This document shows, piece after piece, positions 55,532-63,907 of a stretch of 64,000 nucleotides of DNA. The notes below the pieces were generated by a model that was given only the letters and a program-made list of their open reading frames with translations, made no database searches and was not told the origin of the DNA. Each line of letters begins with the position of its first letter. Position 1 is the first letter of the stretch. The position numbers and the translations under genes were made by a program. The stretch covers positions 1,240,001 through 1,304,000 of the forward strand of contig NZ_AP025282.1 in NCBI RefSeq assembly GCF_024347215.1, given 5' to 3'. The DNA is from Aliamphritea ceti (GTDB lineage: Bacteria; Pseudomonadota; Gammaproteobacteria; Pseudomonadales; Balneatricaceae).

Positions 55532-57211
55532 ATGAGTGAAAGTTTTGCTGAGCTATTTGAAGAAAGCTTAAAAGAAATCGACATGACCCCCGGGACGATA
55601 GTCGCCGGTGTGGTAATGGCGATTGATGGTGATTTTGTCACGGTCAATGCAGGACTGAAGTCTGAAGGTGTCATACCCCGACAACAATTTCTCGATGATA
55701 ATGGTGAGCTGCTGATAACAGTCGGCGATGAAGTTAGGGTTGCTCTGGTTTCTCTTGAAGATGGTAACGGTGAAACACAGCTGTCCCGGGAGAAGGCTAA
55801 ACGGTATGAAGCCTGGCAGGTACTTGAGCTTGCCCATGCCAATGATGAAATTGTTACCGGTCATATTACAGGTAAAGTAAGGGGCGGTTTTACAGTAAGC
55901 GTAAATTCCGTTAATGCTTTCTTACCAGGTTCTCTGGTAGATATACGTCCTGTTCGGGACACTTCTCATATTGAAAATCAGGAACTCGAATTTAAGCTGG
56001 TAAAGCTTGATGCCAAACGGAATAACATAGTTGTATCCCGTCGGGCAGTGCTGGAGACCGCTTATAATCAGGAACGTGAGAAGCTACTGGCGAGTTTAGA
56101 AGAAGGACAGCGCGTTAAAGGCGTCGTAAAGAACCTTACTGATTATGGTGTGTTTATTGATTTAGGTGGACTTGATGGTCTGCTACATATAACGGATATG
56201 GCCTGGAAGCGAATTCGGCATCCCAGTGAGCTGGTTACAATCGGTGACGAGCTGGATGTTCAGGTCTTACGTTTTGACAAAGAAAAGAGTCGTGTATCTC
56301 TTGGGCTTAAACAGCTTGCAACTGATCCGTGGGATGAGTTTATTGATGCTTATCCGGTAGGTAGCAGAGTATCGGCTAAAGTGACGAATTTAACGGATTA
56401 TGGTTGCTTTGCTCAGATCAGAGAAGGTATAGAAGGCTTAGTACATGTGTCTGAGATGGACTGGAAGAATAAGAATGTTCACCCATCTAAGGTTGTTCAG
56501 GTTAATGATGAAGTCGAGGTAATGATCCTCGATATTGATGCTAAGAAACGTCGTATATCACTGGGGATGAAACAGTGCCTGAATAACCCATGGGATACGT
56601 TTGCAGATACCCATACTAAAGGCACTAAAATTTCCGGTGTTATAAAGTCTATAACTGATTTTGGTATATTCATTGGCTTAGATGGCGGCATAGATGGTCT
56701 GGTGCATTTATCTGACCTTTCCTGGGACGAGCCTGGTGAAGAGGTGGTAAAGCAATACCAGAAAGGCGATAACCTGGAGGCGATTGTACTGGCTGTTGAT
56801 GCTGAGCGGGAAAGAGTCTCTTTAGGTGTAAAACAATTATCCAGTGACCCGTTTTCTCTGTACGTCGAAGATGTACGTAAAGGTTCGATTGTTAAAGCTG
56901 TTATTAGTGTTATTGAGACGCGGCAACTAATAGTAACTCTTGCTGAAGGTGTGGAGGGGGCTATTAAACTTGCTGAGGCAAGCTCTGCTCGTATCGAGCA
57001 ATTACAGGATCATTTCAAGGTAGGTGACCAGCTTGATGCTTTAGTTATTCAGGTTGACCGACGCAACAGGCATTTGGGGTTATCTGTTAAGCAAGTTGAG
57101 AAACATCAGGAAAAAGAGGCAATGGAAGCCATATCGAATCAGGATGTTGCTGGCAGTGGGCCAACAACGATTGGTGATTTAATAAAGGCGCAGATGGATA
57201 AGAAAAAATAG
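55532..57211 (+). CDS. rpsA: 30S ribosomal protein S1
   Basis: A 559-residue protein with six S1/OB repeats, roughly at residues 18-85, 103-168, 189-257, 274-344, 361-431 and 448-515. It unwinds and holds mRNA on the 30S subunit. Repeats 3 to 6 carry the typical VKNLTDYGVFIDLGGLDGLLH-like core. The ATG follows a G-rich site immediately upstream, with poor spacing, as is common for S1 genes, which autoregulate. ihfB follows. Confidence 0.97.
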   Translation: MSESFAELFEESLKEIDMTPGTIVAGVVMAIDGDFVTVNAGLKSEGVIPRQQFLDDNGELLITVGDEVRVALVSLEDGNGETQLSREKAKRYEAWQVLELAHANDEIVTGHITGKVRGGFTVSVNSVNAFLPGSLVDIRPVRDTSHIENQELEFKLVKLDAKRNNIVVSRRAVLETAYNQEREKLLASLEEGQRVKGVVKNLTDYGVFIDLGGLDGLLHITDMAWKRIRHPSELVTIGDELDVQVLRFDKEKSRVSLGLKQLATDPWDEFIDAYPVGSRVSAKVTNLTDYGCFAQIREGIEGLVHVSEMDWKNKNVHPSKVVQVNDEVEVMILDIDAKKRRISLGMKQCLNNPWDTFADTHTKGTKISGVIKSITDFGIFIGLDGGIDGLVHLSDLSWDEPGEEVVKQYQKGDNLEAIVLAVDAERERVSLGVKQLSSDPFSLYVEDVRKGSIVKAVISVIETRQLIVTLAEGVEGAIKLAEASSARIEQLQDHFKVGDQLDALVIQVDRRNRHLGLSVKQVEKHQEKEAMEAISNQDVAGSGPTTIGDLIKAQMDKKK

Positions 57212-57289
57212 ACTGGCCAAAAGAGTCTGTTTAGCGGTTTGTTCATTGTTGCTTCATATAAAATACGTTATCAATGCAGGAGGAGAGCT

Positions 57290-57583
57290 ATGACAAAGTC
57301 AGAGCTGATCGAGCAACTGATAGATCAGAACCAGCAGCTTTCTATAAAAGATGTAGAGCTGGCGGTAAAAACCATGCTGGATCATATGACAGAATCATTG
57401 TCTGAAGGTGAGCGGATTGAAATTAGAGGTTTTGGTAGTTTTTGTTTACACTACCGTGCACCTCGTGTTGGCCGTAACCCAAAAACCGGGGATTCGGTAG
57501 CATTATCTGCTAAATACGTGCCTCACTTTAAGCCGGGCAAAGATTTGCGTGAGCAAGTAAATAACAGTTTGGCGGAGCAATAA
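57290..57583 (+). CDS. ihfB: Integration host factor subunit beta
   Basis: A 97-residue DNABII protein that bends DNA as a heterodimer with IhfA. It begins MTKSELIEQL and has the proline-tipped arm RGFGSFCLHYRAPRVGRNPKTGDSV. ATG 57290 is preceded by AGGAGGAGA, a very strong site. Location after rpsA is conserved. Confidence 0.97.
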   Translation: MTKSELIEQLIDQNQQLSIKDVELAVKTMLDHMTESLSEGERIEIRGFGSFCLHYRAPRVGRNPKTGDSVALSAKYVPHFKPGKDLREQVNNSLAEQ

Positions 57584-57616
57584 TACGCTGCGTTTTGAGT
57601 CATTCAGGGGATAGTA

Positions 57617-57922
57617 ATGCGTTGGTTAAAATATCTGATCATCGTGATGTTGTGTATAGTTGCGTTGGTTGTCGGCATAGGCTTTGCCTGGCTTAATACT
57701 GATGATGTGGTGATCAATTTATTTTTTGTAACTTTACCCGAGGCGAGCTTATCTCTTTGGTTGATGGCTAGTTTCGTATTTGGCGGCTTTGCTGGAATTC
57801 TGGCAACGGGCGTTGGGATGATGCTGTTAAAGACTCAACTTAAAGCGGCAAAGCGTAAAGTAAATTCTGCTAATCAGGAACTCGACCGGTTAAGAACGGC
57901 GTCTCTGAAACAGAGTACCTGA
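57617..57922 (+). CDS. lapA: Lipopolysaccharide assembly protein A (LapA/YciS)
   Basis: A 101-residue inner-membrane protein with two membrane segments (about 6-24 and 40-64) and a short cytoplasmic helical tail. The DUF1049 core is FAWLNTDDVVINLFF. It works with LapB in controlling LpxC and LPS level. It lies one base before lapB. Confidence 0.93.
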   Translation: MRWLKYLIIVMLCIVALVVGIGFAWLNTDDVVINLFFVTLPEASLSLWLMASFVFGGFAGILATGVGMMLLKTQLKAAKRKVNSANQELDRLRTASLKQST

Positions 57923-57923
57923 A

Positions 57924-59102
57924 ATGTCAGACCTGCTTTTAATCGGGCTGTTCTTTATAGCAGTAGGCCTGGGATGGTTCCTTGGACGTATGGGGAAAAC
58001 TGTCCCGGCTGATACATCTTCCGGCTCACTGCAACGTGAGTATTTTGCCGGCCTGGATTACCTGTTAAGTGAAAAAACGGATGAAGCTATTGATAGCTTC
58101 ATCCGTGCGTTAGAAATTAATTCTGACACCCTTCCTGCTCATATTGCGCTTGCAAAACTATTTCGCCGCAAAGGTGACGTCGATCGTGCAATACAAATTC
58201 ATCAAAACTTGCTGGCCCGTCCGGACCTTTCTAAACATGATTTTTTACGCATTCAAATTGCGCTGGCAAAAGACTATTTCGCAATAGGGCTTTTTGATCG
58301 TGCTGAAAAACTATTGCTGGAGATTAACCAGCAGAATCCACCTGCAGAGCCCCGTCAGAAGGTTTTGACGTTATTAACTAAGCTGTATGAAAAAGAGCGG
58401 GAATGGCAACAGGCATTGCAGGTTGCCAGGCAGTTAGCCGCTAATGAAACCCGTGAGATTCAAACTGAACTTAGTCATTATTGCTGTGAGTTAGCGACAG
58501 ACGATATTAAAAAACATCGTTATAAGCAGGCAAAAGTAAGATTATCACAGGCGCTGAATTACGATAATAATGCTGTCAGAGCTTCTTTATTACGGGCACA
58601 AATGGAGATGCAGCAAGCGAACTGGCGGGCTGCTATAAAAGATCTAAAATCAGTTGCTCAGCAAGATCCGGTATTTGTATCTGAAACGGTGCATTTACTT
58701 AAGAGTTGTTACTCAGAGTTAAATCGGTCTGACGAATTTGAGGTATATTTAAAACATTGTCTGGTTACAACACCTTCTACGTCTGTGATGTTAGGTATTG
58801 CTGATATTATTTTAGAAAAACAAGGGGCTTATCCCGCCGGTATTTTTATTACCGATGAATTAAAGAAGCGTCCAGCGGTGAAAGGTTTTAACAGACTGAT
58901 TGATTTATATATCTCACATGCGGCCAAAGGCACTAATGAAAGTCTTTTGGTGTTGCGCGGACTGACAGGTCAGCTTGAGCAAAGTAAGCCTGTATATTTG
59001 TGTCACCGTTGTGGTTTCTCCGGTAAAAATTTACTTTGGCAGTGTCCTTCTTGTCAGAGCTGGGGTACAACCAAACCAATACAAGGCCTTGAAGGCGAAT
59101 AA
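57924..59102 (+). CDS. lapB: Lipopolysaccharide assembly protein B (LapB/YciM)
   Basis: A 392-residue protein: N-terminal membrane anchor (LLLIGLFFIAVGLGWFLG), nine-odd tetratricopeptide repeats through the middle, and a C-terminal rubredoxin-like metal knuckle with CHRCGFSG and CPSCQSW (two CxxC pairs). LapB guides LpxC to FtsH proteolysis and so balances LPS with phospholipid. lapA is just upstream and pyrF 26 bases downstream, the enteric order. Confidence 0.95.
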   Translation: MSDLLLIGLFFIAVGLGWFLGRMGKTVPADTSSGSLQREYFAGLDYLLSEKTDEAIDSFIRALEINSDTLPAHIALAKLFRRKGDVDRAIQIHQNLLARPDLSKHDFLRIQIALAKDYFAIGLFDRAEKLLLEINQQNPPAEPRQKVLTLLTKLYEKEREWQQALQVARQLAANETREIQTELSHYCCELATDDIKKHRYKQAKVRLSQALNYDNNAVRASLLRAQMEMQQANWRAAIKDLKSVAQQDPVFVSETVHLLKSCYSELNRSDEFEVYLKHCLVTTPSTSVMLGIADIILEKQGAYPAGIFITDELKKRPAVKGFNRLIDLYISHAAKGTNESLLVLRGLTGQLEQSKPVYLCHRCGFSGKNLLWQCPSCQSWGTTKPIQGLEGE

Positions 59103-59128
59103 CCATTTTATTGATTTAAGAGAAACTG

Positions 59129-59833
59129 ATGAGCAAAAAGCAAATTATCGTTGCCTTGGATTATCCTGATCAGGCGGCTGCATTGGCTATGGCTGAGCGT
59201 CTTGACCCTAACCTTTGTCGCGTTAAAGTTGGTAAGGAATTATTTACCCGTGCCGGGCCGGCTATGGTGGAAAAGCTGCATTCAAAAGGCTTCGATGTTT
59301 TTTTGGATCTTAAGTATCACGATATTCCTAATACGACAGCTAAAGCGGTTCGCGCGGCAGCAGAGTTGGGTGTGTGGATGGTTGATTTACATGCAAGCGG
59401 CGGCAGAAGCATGATGGAAACTGCCCGTAATGAACTGGAAAAAGTTAACGGCGCGGATACCTTGTTGATTGCTGTAACGGTTCTTACCAGTATGGAGCGT
59501 AGCGATATGGTTGAGTTAGGTCTGGATCTGGACCCGCTTGATCAGGTAAAGAGATTGGCTTTGCTGGCACAGAGCTCAGGCATGGACGGAGTGGTGTGCT
59601 CTGCTCAGGAAGTACAGCCTTTGCGTGAGATTATTAAATCAGATTTCCAGCTGGTAACGCCTGGAATTCGCCCTGCAGATGCAGATGTTGGCGATCAGAA
59701 GCGGATTATGACGCCTGGTCAGGCGATTTCTGCAGGGAGTAGTTTTCTGGTGATTGGCCGTCCTATTACACAGGCTGAGAGTCCTGAAACGGCTTTAATT
59801 AAAATCCAGCAGGAAGTTACTGGCGCAGGTTGA
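59129..59833 (+). CDS. pyrF: Orotidine 5'-phosphate decarboxylase
   Basis: A 234-residue TIM barrel that makes UMP, the last step of pyrimidine synthesis. The catalytic Asp-x-Lys-x-x-Asp motif is DLKYHDIPNT; the phosphate site is TPGIRP and VIGRPITQ. It is complete and conserved next to lapB. Confidence 0.97.
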   Translation: MSKKQIIVALDYPDQAAALAMAERLDPNLCRVKVGKELFTRAGPAMVEKLHSKGFDVFLDLKYHDIPNTTAKAVRAAAELGVWMVDLHASGGRSMMETARNELEKVNGADTLLIAVTVLTSMERSDMVELGLDLDPLDQVKRLALLAQSSGMDGVVCSAQEVQPLREIIKSDFQLVTPGIRPADADVGDQKRIMTPGQAISAGSSFLVIGRPITQAESPETALIKIQQEVTGAG

Positions 59834-59921
59834 TCAGTCGCTTTTTAGTACTGGTTTGTATCATCGTAATTATCTGTGCTATTTTCATGATTCAACTAGT
59901 AATTTTGCAAGGATGCTTACT

Positions 59922-60242
59922 ATGCTTAGATGGAATTTTTATAAAACTATTCTGGTTTCAATTGCATTGATTTTCTCCACATATTTATATGCTGGCGATC
60001 ATCAGTTAGACATCAACAAAGCAAGTGCAGCCCAGTTGGCTGAACATCTTAGCGGTGTTGGTGCCAAGAAAGCTGATGCAATTGTTGCCTACCGGGATGA
60101 ACTTGGCGGTTTTAGTAGTCTGGAGCAGTTGAAAGATGTAAATGGAATTGGCGCTGCTTTATTTGCTAAGAATCTTGATCGAATCACTCTCTCAGAGTCT
60201 GCCGTCGTTCTGGAAAAGCCGGATCCGGCTTCTTCTCAGTAA
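59922..60242 (+). CDS. ComEA-like helix-hairpin-helix exported protein
   Basis: A 106-residue protein with a signal peptide (MLRWNFYKTILVSIALIFSTYLYA) and two HhH motifs (residues 29-90, LDINKASAAQLAEHLSGVGAK and FSSLEQLKDVNGIGAAL). Such proteins bind DNA in the periplasm during natural uptake. ATG 59922 follows AAGGA by eight bases; longer in-frame starts lack a ribosome site and delay the signal peptide. It ends with a strong terminator. Confidence 0.9.
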   Translation: MLRWNFYKTILVSIALIFSTYLYAGDHQLDINKASAAQLAEHLSGVGAKKADAIVAYRDELGGFSSLEQLKDVNGIGAALFAKNLDRITLSESAVVLEKPDPASSQ

Positions 60243-60258
60243 TTGCTTAAGTATCAGA

Positions 60259-60286
60259 AAAGCTCTGCATTGCAGAGCTTTTTTAT
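60259..60286 (+). terminator. Rho-independent terminator after the comEA-like gene
   Basis: Stem aaagctctgc/gcagagcttt around a short loop with a T run. It isolates the hvf operon behind it. Confidence 0.92.
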
Positions 60287-60589
60287 ATCTGTCTCAATAA
60301 TTTACACTCTGCTAGTTTAGAACGATTTTAAGCTAGTCATTGATAGCAATGACGGGAGTGTTTGTATGCTTTTCATTAGATGTTTCTAATTCACTATAGA
60401 TTACTGATTTTTATCCCATTAGTTTTTCTTCAGGCTTTTCAGTTTAATTTCAGATTGGAAAATTATAGTGAACTCATTCTCAGAGAAGGACACAGAATAG
60501 GTATTCGTAGTCCGCTCTTATAATGCTTTTAATATCAAAGTGTTGTTAAACTAAATCCATACGACGATATCTGTAAACCGAGGTGAACT
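60287..60589 (+). promoter_or_regulatory. Leader region of the hvf operon
   Basis: This gene-free stretch must contain the hvf promoter. It holds a perfect inverted repeat GTCATTG-atag-CAATGAC (60336-60353), an operator candidate, and TATAAT at 60519-60524 with no consensus -35 at 16-18 bases, which would fit an activator or another sigma factor. GAGGTGA stands just before the ATG at 60590. I see no clear Fur or CueR site. Confidence 0.4.
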
Positions 60590-61015
60590 ATGAAAACTAA
60601 GACTACAATTAAGCCGATTACTGCTGCTGTTGGTGCTGTTCTGCTGGCAGGTGTTGCTGCAATGCCTGTTACTGCTGCAGAAAATCCGTTTGCCGCTCAG
60701 GAACTGACTTCCGGTTATCAGCTGGCTGAAGCTGCTAAGAAAGTAGTTGAAGAAGGTAAGTGTGGTGAAGGTAAGTGCGGCGGTTCTGCTGAGAAGTCTT
60801 CCGAAGGTAAGTGTGGTGAAGGTAAGTGCGGCGGTTCTGCTGAGAAGTCTTCCGAAGGTAAGTGTGGCGAAGGCAAGTGCGGTGGTTCTTCTGAAAAGTC
60901 TTCTGAAGGTAAGTGTGGTGAAGGTAAGTGCGGCGGTTCCGCTGAGAAGTCTTCAGAAGGTAAGTGTGGTGAAGGTAAATGTGGTGGCGAGAAGAAGCCA
61001 ATCGTTGAAGGTTAA
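60590..61015 (+). CDS. hvfA: HvfA-type RiPP precursor with ten EGKCG motifs (copper-binding peptide)
   Basis: A 141-residue exported precursor. The signal peptide ends near PVTAA|ENPFA; residues 30-54 (ENPFAAQELTSGYQLAEAAKK...) form the recognition part; the rest is five 17-residue repeats of EGKCGEGKCGGSAEKSS, the last shortened. All ten cysteines lie in EGKCG motifs. In the Haemophilus HvfA/bufferin class, MNIO enzymes convert such cysteines to oxazolone-thioamide or thiooxazole groups that bind copper. The maturase, partner and membrane gene follow, so precursor role is well supported; the exact modification here is inferred. Confidence 0.9.
   Translation: MKTKTTIKPITAAVGAVLLAGVAAMPVTAAENPFAAQELTSGYQLAEAAKKVVEEGKCGEGKCGGSAEKSSEGKCGEGKCGGSAEKSSEGKCGEGKCGGSSEKSSEGKCGEGKCGGSAEKSSEGKCGEGKCGGEKKPIVEG
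60752..60988 (+). repeat. 51-bp in-frame tandem repeat in hvfA
   Basis: Four full units begin at 60752, 60803, 60854 and 60905, and a 33-base partial unit begins at 60956. Units 1 and 2 are identical over 51 bases, unit 4 differs from them at two synonymous positions and unit 3 at several. The array codes two EGKCG motifs per unit and is likely to change length by slippage or recombination. Confidence 0.95.
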
Positions 61016-61035
61016 TACCTGATACCACATGATTG

Positions 61036-61088
61036 ACCCCTCGTTGAAGTAGAGCCTGTTTGTCAGGCTTTACTTTCCACTGAGGGGT
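61036..61088 (+). promoter_or_regulatory. Long hairpin between hvfA and hvfB
   Basis: AAGTAGAGCCTG (61047-61058) pairs with CAGGCTTTACTT (61064-61075) with one wobble and a five-base loop; an outer ACCCCTC (61036-61042) pairs with GAGGGGT (61082-61088). No T run follows. It is likely an attenuator or mRNA-stabilising structure that lets the precursor be made in excess over its enzymes. Confidence 0.75.
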
Positions 61089-61113
61089 TATGTTTACTCA
61101 GAGAGGATAAACC

Positions 61114-61986
61114 ATGACTAATCAAGCATTTCAGATTAAAGGCGCAGGCCTTGGATTTCGTCGCTGTATGGGCGATACGCTTGCTGAAGTCGGATCGGAT
61201 CGGGTTGATTTTCTGGAGGTTGCTCCGGAAAACTGGATGCGGTTAGGTGGTCGGTTTGCAAAACTGTTCCGCCGTTATACTGAGCGTTATAACTTTGTTG
61301 CTCATGGTTTATCTCTTTCTATTGGTAGCCCTTCGCCGTTGGATATTGAGTTTTTAAAAGAACTGAAAGTCTTTATGGCGGAGCATAATTTTAAAGGCTA
61401 CTCCGAACATTTGAGTTACTGCAGTGATGATGGTCATTTATATGATCTGATGCCTATTCCTTTTACTGAAGAAGCTGTGCATTACGTTGCAGGCCGTATC
61501 AGACAGGTTCAGGATATTCTTGAACAGCGTATAGCGATGGAAAATATTTCTTATTATGCTGCGCCGGGGTCTGAAATGACTGAGATGGAATTCTTCACTG
61601 CGGTTTTGAAAGAAGCTGACTGCGATATGTTGCTTGATGTTAATAACATTTATGTAAACAGTATTAATCACGGTTATGACGCGATTGAGTTTTTGAACCA
61701 GGTTCCTGGTGACCGAATCAGTTACATACATGTTGCTGGCCACTATAACGAAGCCGAAGATCTGATCGTTGATACTCACGGTGCAGATGTGATTGATCCT
61801 GTTTGGGATATTTTGCAGCATACATATGCCAAATTCGGTGCAGTACCAACATTGCTTGAACGTGATTTCAATATTCCGCCAATGCAGGAATTATTAAAAG
61901 AAGTAGATCAGATTCGTGATTTTCAGCAAGCCGCAAATGCTGCTCGTTTATCTCAGGTGAAGGGAGCGCAACATGCAATCGCATAA
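61114..61986 (+). CDS. hvfB: HvfB-type MNIO maturase (DUF692)
   Basis: A 290-residue DUF692 TIM-barrel multinuclear non-heme iron oxidase. Likely iron ligands are His64 (VAHGLSLS), the GYSEHLSY segment (97-102), Glu143 (AMENISY), Asp175/Asn178 (LLDVNNIYVN), His206 and His210 (YIHVAGHYNE), and Asp220-x-His222 (VDTHG). It should act on the HvfA cysteines with oxygen. Shine-Dalgarno GAGAGGA precedes the ATG. It overlaps hvfC by 14 bases. Confidence 0.93.
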   Translation: MTNQAFQIKGAGLGFRRCMGDTLAEVGSDRVDFLEVAPENWMRLGGRFAKLFRRYTERYNFVAHGLSLSIGSPSPLDIEFLKELKVFMAEHNFKGYSEHLSYCSDDGHLYDLMPIPFTEEAVHYVAGRIRQVQDILEQRIAMENISYYAAPGSEMTEMEFFTAVLKEADCDMLLDVNNIYVNSINHGYDAIEFLNQVPGDRISYIHVAGHYNEAEDLIVDTHGADVIDPVWDILQHTYAKFGAVPTLLERDFNIPPMQELLKEVDQIRDFQQAANAARLSQVKGAQHAIA

Positions 61987-62743
61987 GCCTGACTTTACTG
62001 ATCTGCAATACCGTTTTGCCGGAACAATTCGTGATCCTGAACATGTGGCGATACTTGAGGATGTAGAAGAGCGTCGTATGAATATTTACCGTGAGTTGTT
62101 TTATAACAATGTAGCGGGGTTTGTAAATTCAGGTTTTCCGGTATTAAAAAGCTTGTGTACCGATGCTTATTGGCAGCAGCTTATTCGTGATTTTTTAGTT
62201 GAATATCGCTGTCAGACGCCTTATTTCCTTGAAATTGCACAAGAATTTGTCAGTTATGTATCTGATGTACGTGAGCCACGGGATGACGATTTACCTTTTA
62301 TGGCGGCTCTTGCGCATTATGAATGGGCTGAGTTGGCACTTGATACAGCTGAAGATTTAGATGATTTGAACGGTATTGATCCGGAAGGTGATTTACTTGC
62401 TGAGCATCCGGTTCAGTCTCCTTTGGCCTGGTCGCTGATGTATGAATATCCGGTACATCATATTAGTGAATCATTTATTCCTGAAGAAAAATCGGCGACA
62501 CCTAGCTGTTTAGTCGTGTATCGAAATATTCAGGATGCAGTGAAGTTTATGGAAATTAATCCGTTAACTGCACGTCTACTACATTTATTGGCAGAAGACT
62601 CTGCTTTGAGTGGGCGGGAAGCCCTGTTACAGATTGCTGCCGAAATGGCACACCCTGATCCTGAGATGATTGTTCAGGGCGGCTTGAGCATCTTAGAACA
62701 ATTGCGACAGTCAGAAATAATTTTAGGTACCAACAATAACTAA
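61973..62743 (+). CDS. hvfC: HvfC-type maturation partner (DUF2063)
   Basis: A 256-residue protein with an N-terminal DUF2063 DNA-binding-like domain (residues 5-105, RMNIYRELFYNNVAGFVNSGFPVLK) and a C-terminal part that in relatives forms a RiPP-recognition-like module. It forms a complex with the MNIO enzyme and delivers the precursor leader. The 14-base overlap with hvfB implies coupled synthesis in fixed ratio. Confidence 0.92.
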   Translation: MQSHKPDFTDLQYRFAGTIRDPEHVAILEDVEERRMNIYRELFYNNVAGFVNSGFPVLKSLCTDAYWQQLIRDFLVEYRCQTPYFLEIAQEFVSYVSDVREPRDDDLPFMAALAHYEWAELALDTAEDLDDLNGIDPEGDLLAEHPVQSPLAWSLMYEYPVHHISESFIPEEKSATPSCLVVYRNIQDAVKFMEINPLTARLLHLLAEDSALSGREALLQIAAEMAHPDPEMIVQGGLSILEQLRQSEIILGTNNN

Positions 62744-62759
62744 AAGCTGGGAATGTTCT

Positions 62760-63371
62760 ATGGCTAACCAACTAGTGAAACACTATAACTCTGTACATAA
62801 CTTGCTGGATAAAACCCGTTTTGCAGAAGGTATTGCACCTTTGCTGCTGCGGCTATATTTAGCACCTGTTTTGATGCAGGCCGGTTATAACAAACTTTCT
62901 CATTTTGAAGATACTGCTGCCTGGTTCGGTAATCCTGACTGGGGTCTGGGCCTGCCGTTTCCTGAGGTGATGGCTGCTTTGGCTGCAGGTACTGAATTTT
63001 TTGGCGGTGTTTTGCTGATTATTGGTCTGGCAACGCGCTGGATTTCAATTCCTTTGATGGTAACTATGCTGGTCGCAGCATTTACTGTGCATATAGATAA
63101 TGGCTGGTTGGCTATTTCCGATGCCAGTAGCTGGTTAGCGAATGACCGTGTAATGGAGGCCAGTGAGCGTTTGTCCCGTGCTAAAGAAATTTTACAGGAA
63201 AACGGCAACTACGGTTGGTTAACAGGCAAAGGGTCTGTGGTTATTTTGAATAATGGTATTGAGTTTGCAATTACCTATTTCATTATGCTGCTGAGCTTAT
63301 TCTTTACCGGTGGTGGTCGTTATCTGAGTATTGATTACTGGTTAGCGAAGTCTTTTCGTAACCAGGATTGA
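62760..63371 (+). CDS. hvfX: DoxX-family membrane protein of the hvf operon
   Basis: A 203-residue DoxX protein with four membrane segments (for example LLLRLYLAPVLMQAGYNKL and FFGGVLLIIGLATRWISIPLM). DoxX members are regular companions of DUF692/DUF2063 operons and may handle electrons, copper or the finished peptide at the membrane. Conserved residues include the GYNKLSHFEDTAAWF segment, with histidine. It ends the operon with a terminator. Confidence 0.88.
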   Translation: MANQLVKHYNSVHNLLDKTRFAEGIAPLLLRLYLAPVLMQAGYNKLSHFEDTAAWFGNPDWGLGLPFPEVMAALAAGTEFFGGVLLIIGLATRWISIPLMVTMLVAAFTVHIDNGWLAISDASSWLANDRVMEASERLSRAKEILQENGNYGWLTGKGSVVILNNGIEFAITYFIMLLSLFFTGGGRYLSIDYWLAKSFRNQD

Positions 63372-63405
63372 GTAGTTCGCTGTTCTCCACAGTGAGTAGA
63401 CCTTT

Positions 63406-63432
63406 GCAGCACCTTTAGGTGCTGCTTTTTTA
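63406..63432 (+). terminator. Rho-independent terminator after the hvf operon
   Basis: Stem gcagcacc/ggtgctgc with a TTTA loop and seven T. It ends the hvf transcript and lies just before the convergent small gene. Confidence 0.93.
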
Positions 63433-63445
63433 TATCTGAATTTAA

Positions 63446-63874
63446 TCAGATGCTTTGAGATTGCTGTGGTTCTTCTGCTGGCATCTGCGGCAATTTCTGT
63501 AATAAATCGTCGAGTAAAAACTGACAGGTTTCACTGCTGCTTACACCGGCAGAAAGACTTCCCAGTAGTTTATTTAACCACTCCCGGGTGATTTCTGGAG
63601 GTAAACTCTGATTATCAGGGAGGGTTTCGTCTTCAGCCTGCGTATTTTGTTTGAGGCAGCGGATATAGTTTTCTGTCTCTGTCGCAAGTAACTGGCTATG
63701 TTGTTCTAAGCTTTCGAATAGCTGTTGAAGACTGTGCAGGTCAATTATAGGTTCTTCGGCCTGATGGCTTGCAGGTGAAAGATAATCTGCATGTGAAAGA
63801 GTTATACCCATTAGCAAGCAGGCCAGGAAGGCAATCTTCCGTATCTGTTTAAGGAGTGGTAAAACGGACAGCAT
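63446..63874 (-). CDS. Hypothetical exported protein
   Basis: I do not recognise this 142-residue protein. The N-terminus (MLSVLPLLKQIRKIAFLACLLMGITLSHA) looks like a signal peptide; the mature part is acidic, glutamine- and leucine-rich and helical, with two cysteines (YIRCLKQ, ETCQFLL). The ATG at 63874 is six bases after AGGAG, so the GTG five codons earlier, which overlaps that site, is rejected. Convergent with the hvf operon. Confidence 0.65.
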   Translation of the reverse strand: MLSVLPLLKQIRKIAFLACLLMGITLSHADYLSPASHQAEEPIIDLHSLQQLFESLEQHSQLLATETENYIRCLKQNTQAEDETLPDNQSLPPEITREWLNKLLGSLSAGVSSSETCQFLLDDLLQKLPQMPAEEPQQSQSI

Positions 63875-63907
63875 ATTATTCTCCTGCACAGTGCTGGAAT
63901 AAGCACT

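Noticed and set aside
60287..60589. Fur box or CueR/CopR operator upstream of hvfA
   Set aside because: AT-rich stretches such as the one near 60460 match the Fur consensus only loosely, and no CueR-type dyad is present.
60752..60988. Possible CRISPR array
   Set aside because: The 51-bp units are contiguous with no spacers and lie in frame inside a protein with a signal peptide.
60735..61028. 97-codon open frame antisense to the hvfA repeat, and an alternative + frame at 60747-61022
   Set aside because: Both arise from the repeated codons of hvfA; they have no ribosome site and give low-complexity proteins.
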